A stretch of 64,000 nucleotides of DNA from Streptomyces sp. STR69 (GTDB lineage: Bacteria > Actinomycetota > Actinomycetes > Streptomycetales > Streptomycetaceae): positions 93,781-157,780 of the forward strand of contig NZ_JALJRY010000002.1 in NCBI RefSeq assembly GCF_024519455.1, written 5' to 3'. Each line of letters begins with the position of its first letter. Position 1 is the first letter of the stretch. Below the pieces are notes generated by a model that was given only the letters and a program-made list of their open reading frames with translations, did not search any database and was not told where the DNA came from. The position numbers and the translations under genes are program-made. Shown here in pieces: positions 16,862 to 25,021 of this stretch.

Positions 16862-17632
16862 ATGACCCCGACCTACGACTTCCGTGACCAGGTGGCCCTC
16901 GTCACCGGCGCCGCCTCCGGCATGGGCCTCGCCACCGCCCGCGCCTTCGCCGAGGCCGGTGCCGCGGTCGTCCTGGCCGACATCGACGAGAAGGCCGTAC
17001 AGCACGCGGCCGAGGAACTGACGGCGGCCGGTCACCGGGCTATCGGTGTCGTCTGCGACGTCACGGACGAGGCGCAGGCCGCCGCGACGGTCGACCGCGC
17101 GGTGGCGGAGTACGGCCGCCTGGACATGGCGTTCAACAACGCCGGCATCCAGGTCCCGCCCAGCGACGCGGCCGACGAGACGGCCGAGAACTTCGATCAC
17201 GTCAACGCCGTTAATCTGCACGGTATTTGGGCCGCCCAGAAGCACGAACTGCGCCGGATGCGGGAGCAGGGCAGCGGCGGCGCCATCGTCAACTGCTCGT
17301 CGCTGGGCGGGTTGGTGGGGCTTTCGGAGCGTGCCGCGTATCACGCGTCCAAGCACGGGGTGATCGGCCTGACCAAGAGCGCGGCGGTCGAGTACGCGCC
17401 CAAGGGCATCCGCATCAACGCCGTATGTCCCGGCGTGATCGACACCCCGATGGTCGCGGACATGCTCGAAGGGCAGGCCGAGGCCATGGCCGAGATCATG
17501 AAGCAGCAGCCGATCGGACGGCTGGGCCGGGCCGACGAGATCGCCGCAGCCGTGCTGTGGCTGTGCAGCCCCGCCGCGAGCTTCGTGGTCGGCGTCGCAC
17601 TGCCCGGCGACGGCGGATACACCACGAGCTGA
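16862..17632 (+). CDS. Short-chain dehydrogenase/reductase
   Basis: A 256-residue classical SDR. The cofactor motif TGAASGMG is near 15-22, DIDEKAV at the end of strand 2 suggests NAD(H) preference, NNAG is near 91-94, and the active site is Ser (NCSSLGG) with YHASKHG (Tyr and Lys). SDRs reduce or oxidise alcohol/ketone substrates in the cytosol. It follows the dehydrogenase remnant by 44 nt, so it is still in the transcription unit and looks intact. Substrate not predictable. Confidence 0.93.
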   Translation: MTPTYDFRDQVALVTGAASGMGLATARAFAEAGAAVVLADIDEKAVQHAAEELTAAGHRAIGVVCDVTDEAQAAATVDRAVAEYGRLDMAFNNAGIQVPPSDAADETAENFDHVNAVNLHGIWAAQKHELRRMREQGSGGAIVNCSSLGGLVGLSERAAYHASKHGVIGLTKSAAVEYAPKGIRINAVCPGVIDTPMVADMLEGQAEAMAEIMKQQPIGRLGRADEIAAAVLWLCSPAASFVVGVALPGDGGYTTS

Positions 17633-17777
17633 CCGGTCGCCGTTCCGTGCGGCCGAGGCCACGACGGCACGGATCCAACGCTTTCCCGTGCTCCCGCTCA
17701 CCACGTCGCCGTCCACCCCTGGTGACGTCGCCGGTTCGCGCGGCGCGGCCACCACCGCGCTCGCGGCCGCCGTGCTG

Positions 17778-18082
17778 GGCTTCTTCTGATCGTCGTCGTG
17801 ATGATCCCGGTCGGTTGCTGCGGAGCGCCGGCCATGCAGCCGACCGCCGGCCTGCTCCTGGAGAACGTCCCCGCCCGCCGCCTCGGCGTGGCGAGCGCGG
17901 TGTTCAACACCAGCCGCCAGATCGGCGGCGCCCTGGCCGTGACCGCCTTCGGGACCCTCCTCGCGCGCCGGACGAACCCCCTGCCCGGACTCCGCGCAAG
18001 CCTGTTCATCGCCGCGGTGATCGTCATCGCCACCGCGACCGCGAACGTCCTCCCCGAACGGCGCGGCGCCCTGAACAGCTGA
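17778..18082 (+). pseudogene. C-terminal remnant of a DHA2-type MFS efflux pump
   Basis: The frame from about 17778 (LLLIVVVMIP) reads into QPTAGLLLENVPARRLGVAS, NTSRQIGGALAVTAFG and a last hydrophobic helix, which match the final two or three helices of 14-helix drug-efflux MFS proteins. The first roughly 350-400 residues are missing, and the 140 bases before it show no continuation. An ATG at 17798 leaves a 94-residue piece that cannot transport. Confidence 0.75.
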
Positions 18083-18143
18083 CCCCGGCACCTGTCCCCA
18101 ACCCGTCCGGGACACCACCCCCAACCGCACACGGAGAACCACG

Positions 18144-18518
18144 ATGAGCACCTGGAACCGGGCGCAACTGCGCTCGTTCGCAGCCGCCGACGACCTGCAC
18201 ATCTCGCCGTACCGCGAGGACGGCCGCACCTACGGCACACCGACCTGGATCTGGTCCGTCGTCGCGGGCGGCGACCTCTACGTCCGCCCCTACAACGGCC
18301 CCAACTCCCGCTGGCACCAAGCGGTGTTGTCGCAGAAGGGCGGACGCATCCGAGTCGCGGGCACGGAACACGAGGTCGCCTTCGCACCGGCGGACAACAC
18401 CGTTCTCGACGCGGTCGACGACGCCTACCGCGTCAAGTACGCCTCCAGCCCCTACCTGGAGCCGATGCTGCGCAGCGGCCCCCGCTCGACGACCGTCCGC
18501 ATCACCCCTGCCGCATAG
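18144..18518 (+). CDS. DUF2255 family protein
   Basis: A 124-residue soluble protein of the DUF2255 family, recognised from the pattern of WNRAQLRSF, then THIS-like DDLHISPYREDGRTYGTPTWIW, YVRPYNGPNSRWH and the closing YLEPMLR. Function unknown; members are common next to oxidoreductases in actinobacteria. ATG follows GGAGAACC. It lies between two truncated genes, so it is a surviving intact member of a decayed cluster. Confidence 0.85.
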   Translation: MSTWNRAQLRSFAAADDLHISPYREDGRTYGTPTWIWSVVAGGDLYVRPYNGPNSRWHQAVLSQKGGRIRVAGTEHEVAFAPADNTVLDAVDDAYRVKYASSPYLEPMLRSGPRSTTVRITPAA

Positions 18519-18536
18519 GCGCAAAGGAGCGTCACC

Positions 18537-18911
18537 ATGGAGTACACCCGTCTCGGCATCACCGGCCTGAAGGTGAGCCGCCTCGCTCTCGGCTGCATGA
18601 GTTACGGCGACCCGACCGTCCCGCGTGCCCACCCGTGGGCGCTGACCGAGGACAGGGCCGCGCCGTTCTTCCGGCAGGCCGTCGAGCTGGGCATCACCTT
18701 CTGGGACACCGCCAACGTCTACCAGGCGGGCACCTCCGAGGAGTTCGTCGGCCGCGCGATCCGCGAGTACTCACGGCGCGAGGACATCGTCCTGGCCACG
18801 AAGGTGCGCGGCCCGATGCACGACGGTCCGGGCCGTCTTGTGACCCTTCCAGAACTTTCCTGCGTAGCGAAAGCCCTTGCCGGCACTGAACGTGGCCTCA
18901 TCGGCCGTTGA
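18537..18911 (+). pseudogene. 3'-truncated aldo/keto reductase
   Basis: The first 100 residues are a normal aldo/keto reductase: MEYTRLGITGLKVSRLALG, the catalytic Asp and Tyr context FWDTANVYQAGTSEE, and LATKVRGPMHDGPG. At about 18836 homology stops; about 25 unrelated codons follow to a TGA at 18909-18911, inside the end of the convergent surface-protein gene. An intact enzyme has about 320 residues, so two thirds of the barrel is missing. The breakpoint marks the right border of the decayed cluster. Confidence 0.85.
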
Positions 18912-20484
18912 CGCCCTGCGTCCGCGACCTTCGCGCCGCCAGGAACGCCAGCGCACCGCCCGCCACCAGCAGGACGGCGGCGCCCGCCCGCAGCAGGACT
19001 CCGTCCGTGCCCGTGGCGGCGAGTCCGCCGCCGGTCGTCGTCCCGCCGTTGGTTCCTGCCCCGGAGCCGGACGGGCTCGCGGTGGCCGTGGCCGACGGGG
19101 ACGCGGAGGCGCTGGGCGACGGGCTGGATGTCGCCGAGCCGGTGGTCTTCACCGTGATCGTCGCGGTGTCGTTCGACGCGTCGTCGTCACGATTGGGGTA
19201 CTCGGGGTTCTCCACCGCCCGCACGCTGCCCTGCGCGCCGGGGACGACCCGGTCGATCCGTACCGTGAACTCCTGGGTCACGGAATCGCCCGGCTTGAAG
19301 TCCGTGCTGGCGATGTCGCAGGTGTAGCTCTTCGCGCCGGCCTTGCGCGGTGTGCAGTTCCACAGCGGCCCGGGGTCGCCCTGTTCGCCGGGGGCGGGGA
19401 CGCCGGTGATGGTCGTGCCGGCGGGCGGGGTCACCACGAACGTGCCGGAGTCGTCGGCGTCCATCCACCGGAAGTTCATCCAGCCCGGCCCGTTGTTCCG
19501 CACACCCACGGTGATGCTCACCGTCTCGCCGACCTTGCCCTCGACCGTGTCGCCGAGCGCCTGGTAGTCGGCGTGCTGGGTGGTGGCGAAGGTGCCGTAC
19601 CCGGAGCCGGTGAATCCGGAGCCGGCGGCGACGGACTTCAGGCCGAGCGGTGCACCGGTGCCGGTCCCGGGGAAGTCGGACGGGTCGAAGGAGCCGGGCG
19701 CGGAGCCGCCGACCGGCCACACGACGTAGGAGTTGTAGCCGTACATCGTGTCCTTGGAAGCGGTGTAGCGCAGCGGCGCGTCCGTCTCGTAGGCCGCGCC
19801 GGGCGCGACCGGGGTGTCGAACCGGCACCAGGCGCCGACGTCGGGCCGGTCCGAGTAGTGGCAGTTGGAGTGGTCACGGGCCAGAGAGACGCCTTCCGAG
19901 TCCTGCACCAGCAGCATGACGCCCTTGTCGGCGGGGGCCGTGCCGGTGTTGGCGAAGGCCGGGGTGCGCTCGAAGACGGCGCCGGGCGCGATGCCCTTCA
20001 GCGCCGGGTAGGGCCGGGCGACGAGCTTGGGCCCGCCGATCAGAACGTCCGTCTTCCCCGTCACGGTGGCCGCGTCGGAGGCGGTGGCGGTGTAGGTGAT
20101 GGCACCGGTGTCGCCCGCCTTGGCGGCCGCGGTGGGCTTCAGGAGGAACGGGTCGATCGATTCCTTGCCCGACAGCGGGCCCACGTCGCACCTCACCTTC
20201 AGGGCGCCGGTGCTCACGCAGTCCCCCGTGACCACCATCGTCGCCTTCCCGGCGAGGGACGACGCGTCGATGGCGACCGAGACGTCATGGGCGTCGCCGC
20301 CCGAGGCGGTGATGGCGAGGTCCAGGTTCGGGCCCTCGCCCGTGGTGGGGAGGTAGTAGTTCTCCTGGGTGTCCAGGACGAGCGTCGTTCCGGCGGCGTG
20401 TGCGGCCGGGGTCGCGACCGCCATAGCGGCGGTCGCGAATGCGGCGGCAGCAGCTGTCCGCCATGTTCTACGTATCGTCAGCAC
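18898..20484 (-). CDS. Secreted surface protein with LAxTG-type sorting signal
   Basis: About 528 residues from GTG 20484; an upstream GTG at 20553 with a better GGAGAGG site is an alternative. An N-terminal signal peptide ends near PAAHA. The body has repeated beta-rich, DUF11-like stretches (VSITVGVRNNGPG, VTQEFTVRIDRVVPG). A Ser/Pro/Ala/Thr-rich stalk follows, then the sorting motif Leu-Ala-Ala-Thr-Gly, a hydrophobic segment (AGAAVLLVAGGALAFLAA) and a basic tail RRSRT. This is the order expected for anchoring by a class E sortase, which prefers LAxTG. Function of the exposed part is unknown. The gene is convergent with the aldo/keto reductase remnant. Confidence 0.85.
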   Translation of the reverse strand: MLTIRRTWRTAAAAAFATAAMAVATPAAHAAGTTLVLDTQENYYLPTTGEGPNLDLAITASGGDAHDVSVAIDASSLAGKATMVVTGDCVSTGALKVRCDVGPLSGKESIDPFLLKPTAAAKAGDTGAITYTATASDAATVTGKTDVLIGGPKLVARPYPALKGIAPGAVFERTPAFANTGTAPADKGVMLLVQDSEGVSLARDHSNCHYSDRPDVGAWCRFDTPVAPGAAYETDAPLRYTASKDTMYGYNSYVVWPVGGSAPGSFDPSDFPGTGTGAPLGLKSVAAGSGFTGSGYGTFATTQHADYQALGDTVEGKVGETVSITVGVRNNGPGWMNFRWMDADDSGTFVVTPPAGTTITGVPAPGEQGDPGPLWNCTPRKAGAKSYTCDIASTDFKPGDSVTQEFTVRIDRVVPGAQGSVRAVENPEYPNRDDDASNDTATITVKTTGSATSSPSPSASASPSATATASPSGSGAGTNGGTTTGGGLAATGTDGVLLRAGAAVLLVAGGALAFLAARRSRTQGVNGR

Positions 20485-20957
20485 ACCACGTGGACACGTC
20501 AGAGCACCGGAAGGTTGCGTCCGAGTGGCCGTCAGCTGACAGACGGGTTCCACTCTGGGAACCTCTCCAGAGCACCCGAACCAGCGACAGCCGACGGCCA
20601 GAAGTTCACCGGGAATCCGTACGGACCAGCGCGGTATCCCCCAGGCCAGAGGCCGCGTTTCCGCAGGTCACCGAATTCCGCCGGTAGCCCTCGGCACGCA
20701 GTGGATCGGCTGCCCACGCACCGTCGTTGGACGGATTGCCCGGATCTTGGTCACGTCCGCTGGTGTGCTGACCGCGACGGTTCAGCGGCATGGACGCAGG
20801 CCGCCGGGGTCTCCGGGACGACGTGGCCGTGTTGAGCCATGGATACGCGGTAATTCGCTGGCGTCGCGGCCGTTGCACCTTCTAAGGTCGGTGCTGTTAG
20901 AGCGGCAACCTTGCGCTGCCGCCGGTGACTTGGCTTGTGCTGTGGGAGGTGTGACCG
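20485..20957. other. 473-base non-coding interval before the rsgA leader
   Basis: I see no credible gene here. The left part may hold the surface-protein promoter and its alternative GTG start at 20553; the right part probably holds the promoter of the leader ORF and rsgA. No clear repeat or RNA structure was recognised. Confidence 0.5.
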
Positions 20958-21029
20958 ATGGCTGTCTCTGTGATGGGCGCTGCCCGCATCCGGAAGTTCA
21001 TCAAGTCCACTCCCGTGGTCTCCGGCTGA
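20958..21029 (+). CDS. 23-residue putative leader peptide upstream of rsgA
   Basis: ATG 20958 opens a 24-codon frame (with stop TGA) reading MAVSVMGAAR, then IRKFIKSTPVVSG. GGGAGGT lies 8-9 bases before the ATG, one of the best ribosome sites in this stretch. The gap to rsgA is about 60 bases. The peptide is basic and short, with no transmembrane segment. It could be a translated leader that controls rsgA, or a genuine small protein. There is no protein-level proof. Confidence 0.55.
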   Translation: MAVSVMGAARIRKFIKSTPVVSG

Positions 21030-21092
21030 CCTCTCCTTTCTTCCCGCGCCTGGGTGCGCGGTGCCGGGGCCACCCTTGTGAAGGGTCACCCC

Positions 21093-22217
21093 TTGTCTTT
21101 CTCTTCTCTCCCGGGTTCGTTCTCGTCGTCTTCCTCTTCCGTGCATCCGCTGCAGCCCTACGGCTGGGACGCGGACCGGGAGGCCGAGTTCGCCCCCTTC
21201 GCCGGGCAGGGTCTGCTGCCCGGCCGTGTCGTACGGGTCGACCGTGGCCTGTGCGATGTCGTCACGTCGGCCGGTACGGTCCGTGCCGACACCGAGTTCG
21301 TCGTGCCCCGTGACCCGATGAAGGTCGTGTGCACGGGTGACTGGGTCGCCGTCGACCCGGCGGGCGGCGACCCACGCTATGTGCGGACGCTGCTGTCGCG
21401 TCGTACCGCCTTCGTGCGTTCCACCTCCTCCAAGCGGTCCGAGGGGCAGATCCTCGCGGCCAATGTCGACCACGCGATCGTCGCCGTACCGCTGACCGGG
21501 GATCTCGACCTCGGCCGTATCGAACGGTTCCTCGCGCTCGCCTGGGAGTCCGGTGCCCAGCCCGTCGTCGTGCTCACCAAGGCCGACCTCGTGCCGGACG
21601 CGGTGACGTTGTCGTATCTCGTCCAGGACGTGGAGACCGCGGCGCCGGGCGTGCCGGTGTTCGGTGTCAGTGCCGCGACCGGGGAGGGGATCGACGTGCT
21701 TGCCGCGGTCGCCGCGGGTGGTACGTCCGTGCTGCTCGGGCAGTCCGGTGCCGGCAAGTCGACGCTCGCCAACGCACTGCTCGGCGAGGACGTGATGGAG
21801 GTCCGGGCGACGCGTGACGTGGACGGCAAGGGCCGTCATACGACCACCACGCGCAACCTGCTCGCCCTGCCCGGCGGCGGTGTCCTGATCGACACGCCGG
21901 GGCTGCGCGGTGTCGGACTGTGGGACGCGCAGACCGGGGTCGGGCAGGTGTTCGCCGAGATCGAGGAACTGGCGGGGAAGTGCCGTTTCCAGGACTGCGC
22001 CCACATCGCGGAACCGGGGTGCGCGGTGCTGGCCGCTGTCGAGTCGGGCGAGCTGCCCGAGCGCCGGCTCGACAGCTACCGCAAGCTCATGCGCGAGAAC
22101 CAGTGGATCGTTGCCAAGACCGACGCCCGACTCAGGGCCGAACTGCGGCGCGACTGGAAGCGGAAGGGGGCGGAGGGGAAGGCGGCGATGGAGGCGAAGC
22201 GGGGGCGCTGGGCCTAG
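21093..22217 (+). CDS. rsgA: Ribosome small-subunit-dependent GTPase RsgA
   Basis: A 374-residue circularly permuted GTPase that checks late 30S subunit maturation. An OB domain (about 25-95) comes first, then the permuted G domain: TKAD (G4), GVSAATG (G5), GQSGAGKST (G1), a switch with RHTTTTRN, and DTPG (G3). The C-terminal zinc finger is C-RFQD-C-AHIAEPG-C. TTG 21093 was chosen because AAGGG lies 6-7 bases upstream; a GTG at 21054 would add 13 residues. Preceded by the small leader ORF. Confidence 0.95.
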   Translation: MSFSSLPGSFSSSSSSVHPLQPYGWDADREAEFAPFAGQGLLPGRVVRVDRGLCDVVTSAGTVRADTEFVVPRDPMKVVCTGDWVAVDPAGGDPRYVRTLLSRRTAFVRSTSSKRSEGQILAANVDHAIVAVPLTGDLDLGRIERFLALAWESGAQPVVVLTKADLVPDAVTLSYLVQDVETAAPGVPVFGVSAATGEGIDVLAAVAAGGTSVLLGQSGAGKSTLANALLGEDVMEVRATRDVDGKGRHTTTTRNLLALPGGGVLIDTPGLRGVGLWDAQTGVGQVFAEIEELAGKCRFQDCAHIAEPGCAVLAAVESGELPERRLDSYRKLMRENQWIVAKTDARLRAELRRDWKRKGAEGKAAMEAKRGRWA

Positions 22218-22304
22218 CGGCCCGGCTCGGTCCCGTCCGACGTCAACGCCCCGTCCGATTTCCGCCAGCCCCACCCCCGGGGATGGCGGAGACTGGACGG
22301 CGTG

Positions 22305-23972
22305 ATGGACGAAGACACCAGGTACGAGGCCGTACGGAGCCGGGACGCCCGGTTCGACGGCGAGTTCTTCTTCGGCGTCGCGACCACCGGGATCTACTGC
22401 CGGCCCAGCTGTCCGGCCGTGACTCCGAAGCGGCGCAACGTGCGGTTCTTCACGACGGCCGCCGCCGCGCAGGGCTCGGGGTTCCGGGCCTGCCGGCGGT
22501 GCCGCCCGGACGCGGTGCCGGGGTCGGCCGAGTGGAACGTGCGCGCCGATGTCGTGGGCCGCGCCATGCGGCTGATCGGCGACGGAGTGGTGGACCGCGA
22601 GGGCGTCGCCGGGCTCGCCGTACGGCTGGGATACAGCGCACGGCAGGTCCAGCGGCAGCTCACCGCCGAACTCGGCGCCGGTCCCGTCGCCCTCGCCCGG
22701 GCCCAACGGGCGCACACCGCACGCGTACTCGTGCAGACGACCGACCTGCCGATCACGGAGATCGCGTTCGCGTCCGGGTTCGCCAGCGTGCGCCAGTTCA
22801 ACGACACGATCCGCGCCGTGTACGCGTCGACCCCCAGCGAACTACGCACCAACGCGCCCAGGACATCGCTCAGGACATCGCCCAGGACATCGACTAAGGC
22901 GCCGACCAATTCATCTGCCAGGCCACTGGCAAAGGAGCTGGTCAGGGCGGTGGACAACGCGTCGGCCGACGGGACCGTCCCCGCCACCGAGCCGTCCGCC
23001 GGAATTCCGTTGCGGCTCGCGCACCGGGGCCCGTACCAGTCCGCTGCCGTCTTCGACCTGCTGCAACGCGAGGCCGTCCCCGGCATCGAGGAAGTCACCG
23101 GCATCCCCGGCCGCCGCACCTACCGCCGCACCCTCCGCCTCCCCTACGGCACCGGGATCGTCGCGGTCGACGAACGCCCCGGCACCCTCAAGGGCGTGCC
23201 CCGCGACCGTCCCGTCGTCCCGCCCGACCAAGCGGCATCCGGCGCCCATGAGAGCGACCGGCTCGCCGGCGCCGTGTCCGGCCCCCATGCGGACGGTCGG
23301 CGCGACGGGGCCGTATCCGGCACCCACGCGGACGGCCCGTCCGACGGCGTCGCACCCCGCTCCCACCCCGGCGGCTGGCTCGACGCCCGTCTGCATCTCA
23401 CCGACCACCGCGACCTGACCACCGCCGTACAGCGGCTACGACGTCTCTTCGACCTCGACGCCGATCCGTACGCCGTCGACGAGCGGCTCGGCGCCGATCC
23501 CCGGCTCGCCCCACTCGTCGCCGCCCGGCCGGGCCTGCGTTCACCGGGCGCCGCCGATCCGGAGGAACTGGCCGTGCGGGCGCTGGTGGGGCGGGCGGAG
23601 GCCGAGCGGCTGGTGCGGCGCCACGGCCGGACGCTGGACGCCCCGTCCGGCAGCCTCACCCACCTCTTCCCCGAACCGTCCGTGCTGGCCGAGGCCTTGC
23701 CCGCCGAGCCCCTGGCCGGCCTCGTCACCGCCCTTGCCGACGGCACCGTACGACTCGACGTCGGTGCCGACCGGGACGACGCCCAGGCAGCCCTGCTCGC
23801 GCTCCCCGGCGTGGACGAGGCCACGGTCGCCGTCATCCGCGCCCGCGCCCTCGGCGACCCCGACGTGGCACCGCCCGGCGCCGACATCCCGGACGCCTGG
23901 CGCCCCTGGCGTTCCTATGCCGTACAACACCTGCAACACCTGCGCACAGCAGGGGAGTTGGAGTCTCCATGA
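22305..23972 (+). CDS. Ada-type regulator fused to AlkA-like DNA glycosylase
   Basis: A 555-residue fusion. The N-terminus is the Ada methyl-acceptor zinc domain with four cysteines (GIYCRPSCP and FRACRRCRP), then an AraC-type HTH pair (about 85-180, TEIAFASGFASVRQFN). The C-terminal part resembles AlkA, the 3-methyladenine glycosylase. It is unusual: low-complexity linkers at about 187-200 and 306-345, an apparent deletion where AlkA normally has a GQQVS-type helix, and a weak HhH hairpin (LPGVDEATVAVI). Glycosylase activity may therefore be reduced. ogt starts within its last codons (ATGA overlap), so the two form an alkylation-repair operon. GTG 22302 is one codon upstream. Confidence 0.92.
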   Translation: MDEDTRYEAVRSRDARFDGEFFFGVATTGIYCRPSCPAVTPKRRNVRFFTTAAAAQGSGFRACRRCRPDAVPGSAEWNVRADVVGRAMRLIGDGVVDREGVAGLAVRLGYSARQVQRQLTAELGAGPVALARAQRAHTARVLVQTTDLPITEIAFASGFASVRQFNDTIRAVYASTPSELRTNAPRTSLRTSPRTSTKAPTNSSARPLAKELVRAVDNASADGTVPATEPSAGIPLRLAHRGPYQSAAVFDLLQREAVPGIEEVTGIPGRRTYRRTLRLPYGTGIVAVDERPGTLKGVPRDRPVVPPDQAASGAHESDRLAGAVSGPHADGRRDGAVSGTHADGPSDGVAPRSHPGGWLDARLHLTDHRDLTTAVQRLRRLFDLDADPYAVDERLGADPRLAPLVAARPGLRSPGAADPEELAVRALVGRAEAERLVRRHGRTLDAPSGSLTHLFPEPSVLAEALPAEPLAGLVTALADGTVRLDVGADRDDAQAALLALPGVDEATVAVIRARALGDPDVAPPGADIPDAWRPWRSYAVQHLQHLRTAGELESP

Positions 23973-24481
23973 CCATCCGTTGGACGAGTTTCGAGAGCCC
24001 CCTGGGGCAGCTGCTCCTCACCGCCGACGAGCGCGGCGCCCTCACCTCCCTCTCCGTCCCCGGCCAGAAGGGCGGTCGTACCGTCCAGCCGGAGTGGCTG
24101 CAGGACCCCGGCCCCTTCCGCGCGGCCGGCGAGCAGCTCGCCGCCTACTTCGCCGGTGAACTCAAGGAATTCCAGCTGGAGTTCCACACCTCCGGCACGG
24201 ACTTCCGCGAGCGGGTGTGGAACGCGCTCGACTCCGTTCCGTACGGTGCGACGACGACGTACGGCGAGATCGCCGCCCGGATCGGCGCGTCCCGGGCCGC
24301 CGTGCGGGCCGTGGGCGGGGCGATCGGTGCCAACCCGCTGCTGGTCGTCCGTCCCTGCCACCGGGTGATCGGCGCCGACGGAACACTGACGGGCTACGCG
24401 GGCGGCCTCGACCGCAAGGTCCAACTCCTCACCCTGGAGGACGCGTTGGACTCTTCGAACCAGTCGGACTCCTCGAACTAG
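23969..24481 (+). CDS. ogt: Methylated-DNA-protein cysteine methyltransferase
   Basis: A 170-residue O6-alkylguanine-DNA alkyltransferase that repairs O6-methylguanine by suicidal transfer to Cys130 in the VVRPCHRVIG motif. The helix-turn-helix with RAAVRAVGGAIGANP, carrying the arginine finger, precedes it. Translation is coupled to the Ada-AlkA gene by an ATGA overlap. Its TAG stop overlaps, on the opposite strand, the TAG stop of the convergent flavoprotein gene at CTAG. Confidence 0.96.
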   Translation: MTIRWTSFESPLGQLLLTADERGALTSLSVPGQKGGRTVQPEWLQDPGPFRAAGEQLAAYFAGELKEFQLEFHTSGTDFRERVWNALDSVPYGATTTYGEIAARIGASRAAVRAVGGAIGANPLLVVRPCHRVIGADGTLTGYAGGLDRKVQLLTLEDALDSSNQSDSSN

Positions 24482-24849
24482 TCCGTCTCCAAGCCCCAGC
24501 TGTGGATCCGCCGCGGGTGAATGCGAATCACCTCCTCGCTCATGTGCGGCCCCAACTCGTGCGGGCCGACGAGGAGTTCGGCCTCGCCGCGGATGTCGAT
24601 GCCGCGTACCCGCCACGGGCTGACGCTGACGATGTCGTCCACGACCAGCGCGACCTTCGGGTTCGCCCGCAGGTTGCGCCACTTCTTCGTCGTACCCATC
24701 GCATACCCGCCGACGAGGATCGTCCCGTCGTCCTGCGGGAAGAAGCCGACGGGATTGGCCTGCGGTTGTCCCTGGGGGTCGACGGTGGCCAGTCGCCCCA
24801 GCCGCTGCGACTTGAGGTACGCGCGCTCGGCCTCGGTGAATTCGGTCAT
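24478..24849 (-). CDS. PPOX-class F420/FMN-dependent oxidoreductase
   Basis: A 123-residue split-barrel protein of the pyridoxamine-oxidase-like class. Family marks are LGRLATVDPQGQPQANPVGF, TKKWRNLRANPKVALVVDD and RIHSWGLE at the end. In actinobacteria many such proteins use F420 rather than FMN. ATG 24849 is the only start keeping the usual N-terminus; the upstream Shine-Dalgarno is weak. Convergent with ogt, sharing four bases. Substrate unknown. Confidence 0.9.
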   Translation of the reverse strand: MTEFTEAERAYLKSQRLGRLATVDPQGQPQANPVGFFPQDDGTILVGGYAMGTTKKWRNLRANPKVALVVDDIVSVSPWRVRGIDIRGEAELLVGPHELGPHMSEEVIRIHPRRIHSWGLETD

Positions 24850-25021
24850 GCCCGCAGCCAAACACGCCCGCCCGCCCACCGCATCGGCTTCAGGGACCAG
24901 GACTTCCGTCCTACTCCGGACAGGCGGATACGGCGGCGGCCACCGGTGCTGCTCCGCAGTCCGCCCCGCTCCGCGTGCCACGGTCGCCTCCTCGTGTTCG
25001 GTGGGGAGAGGCGGAGCGCTC

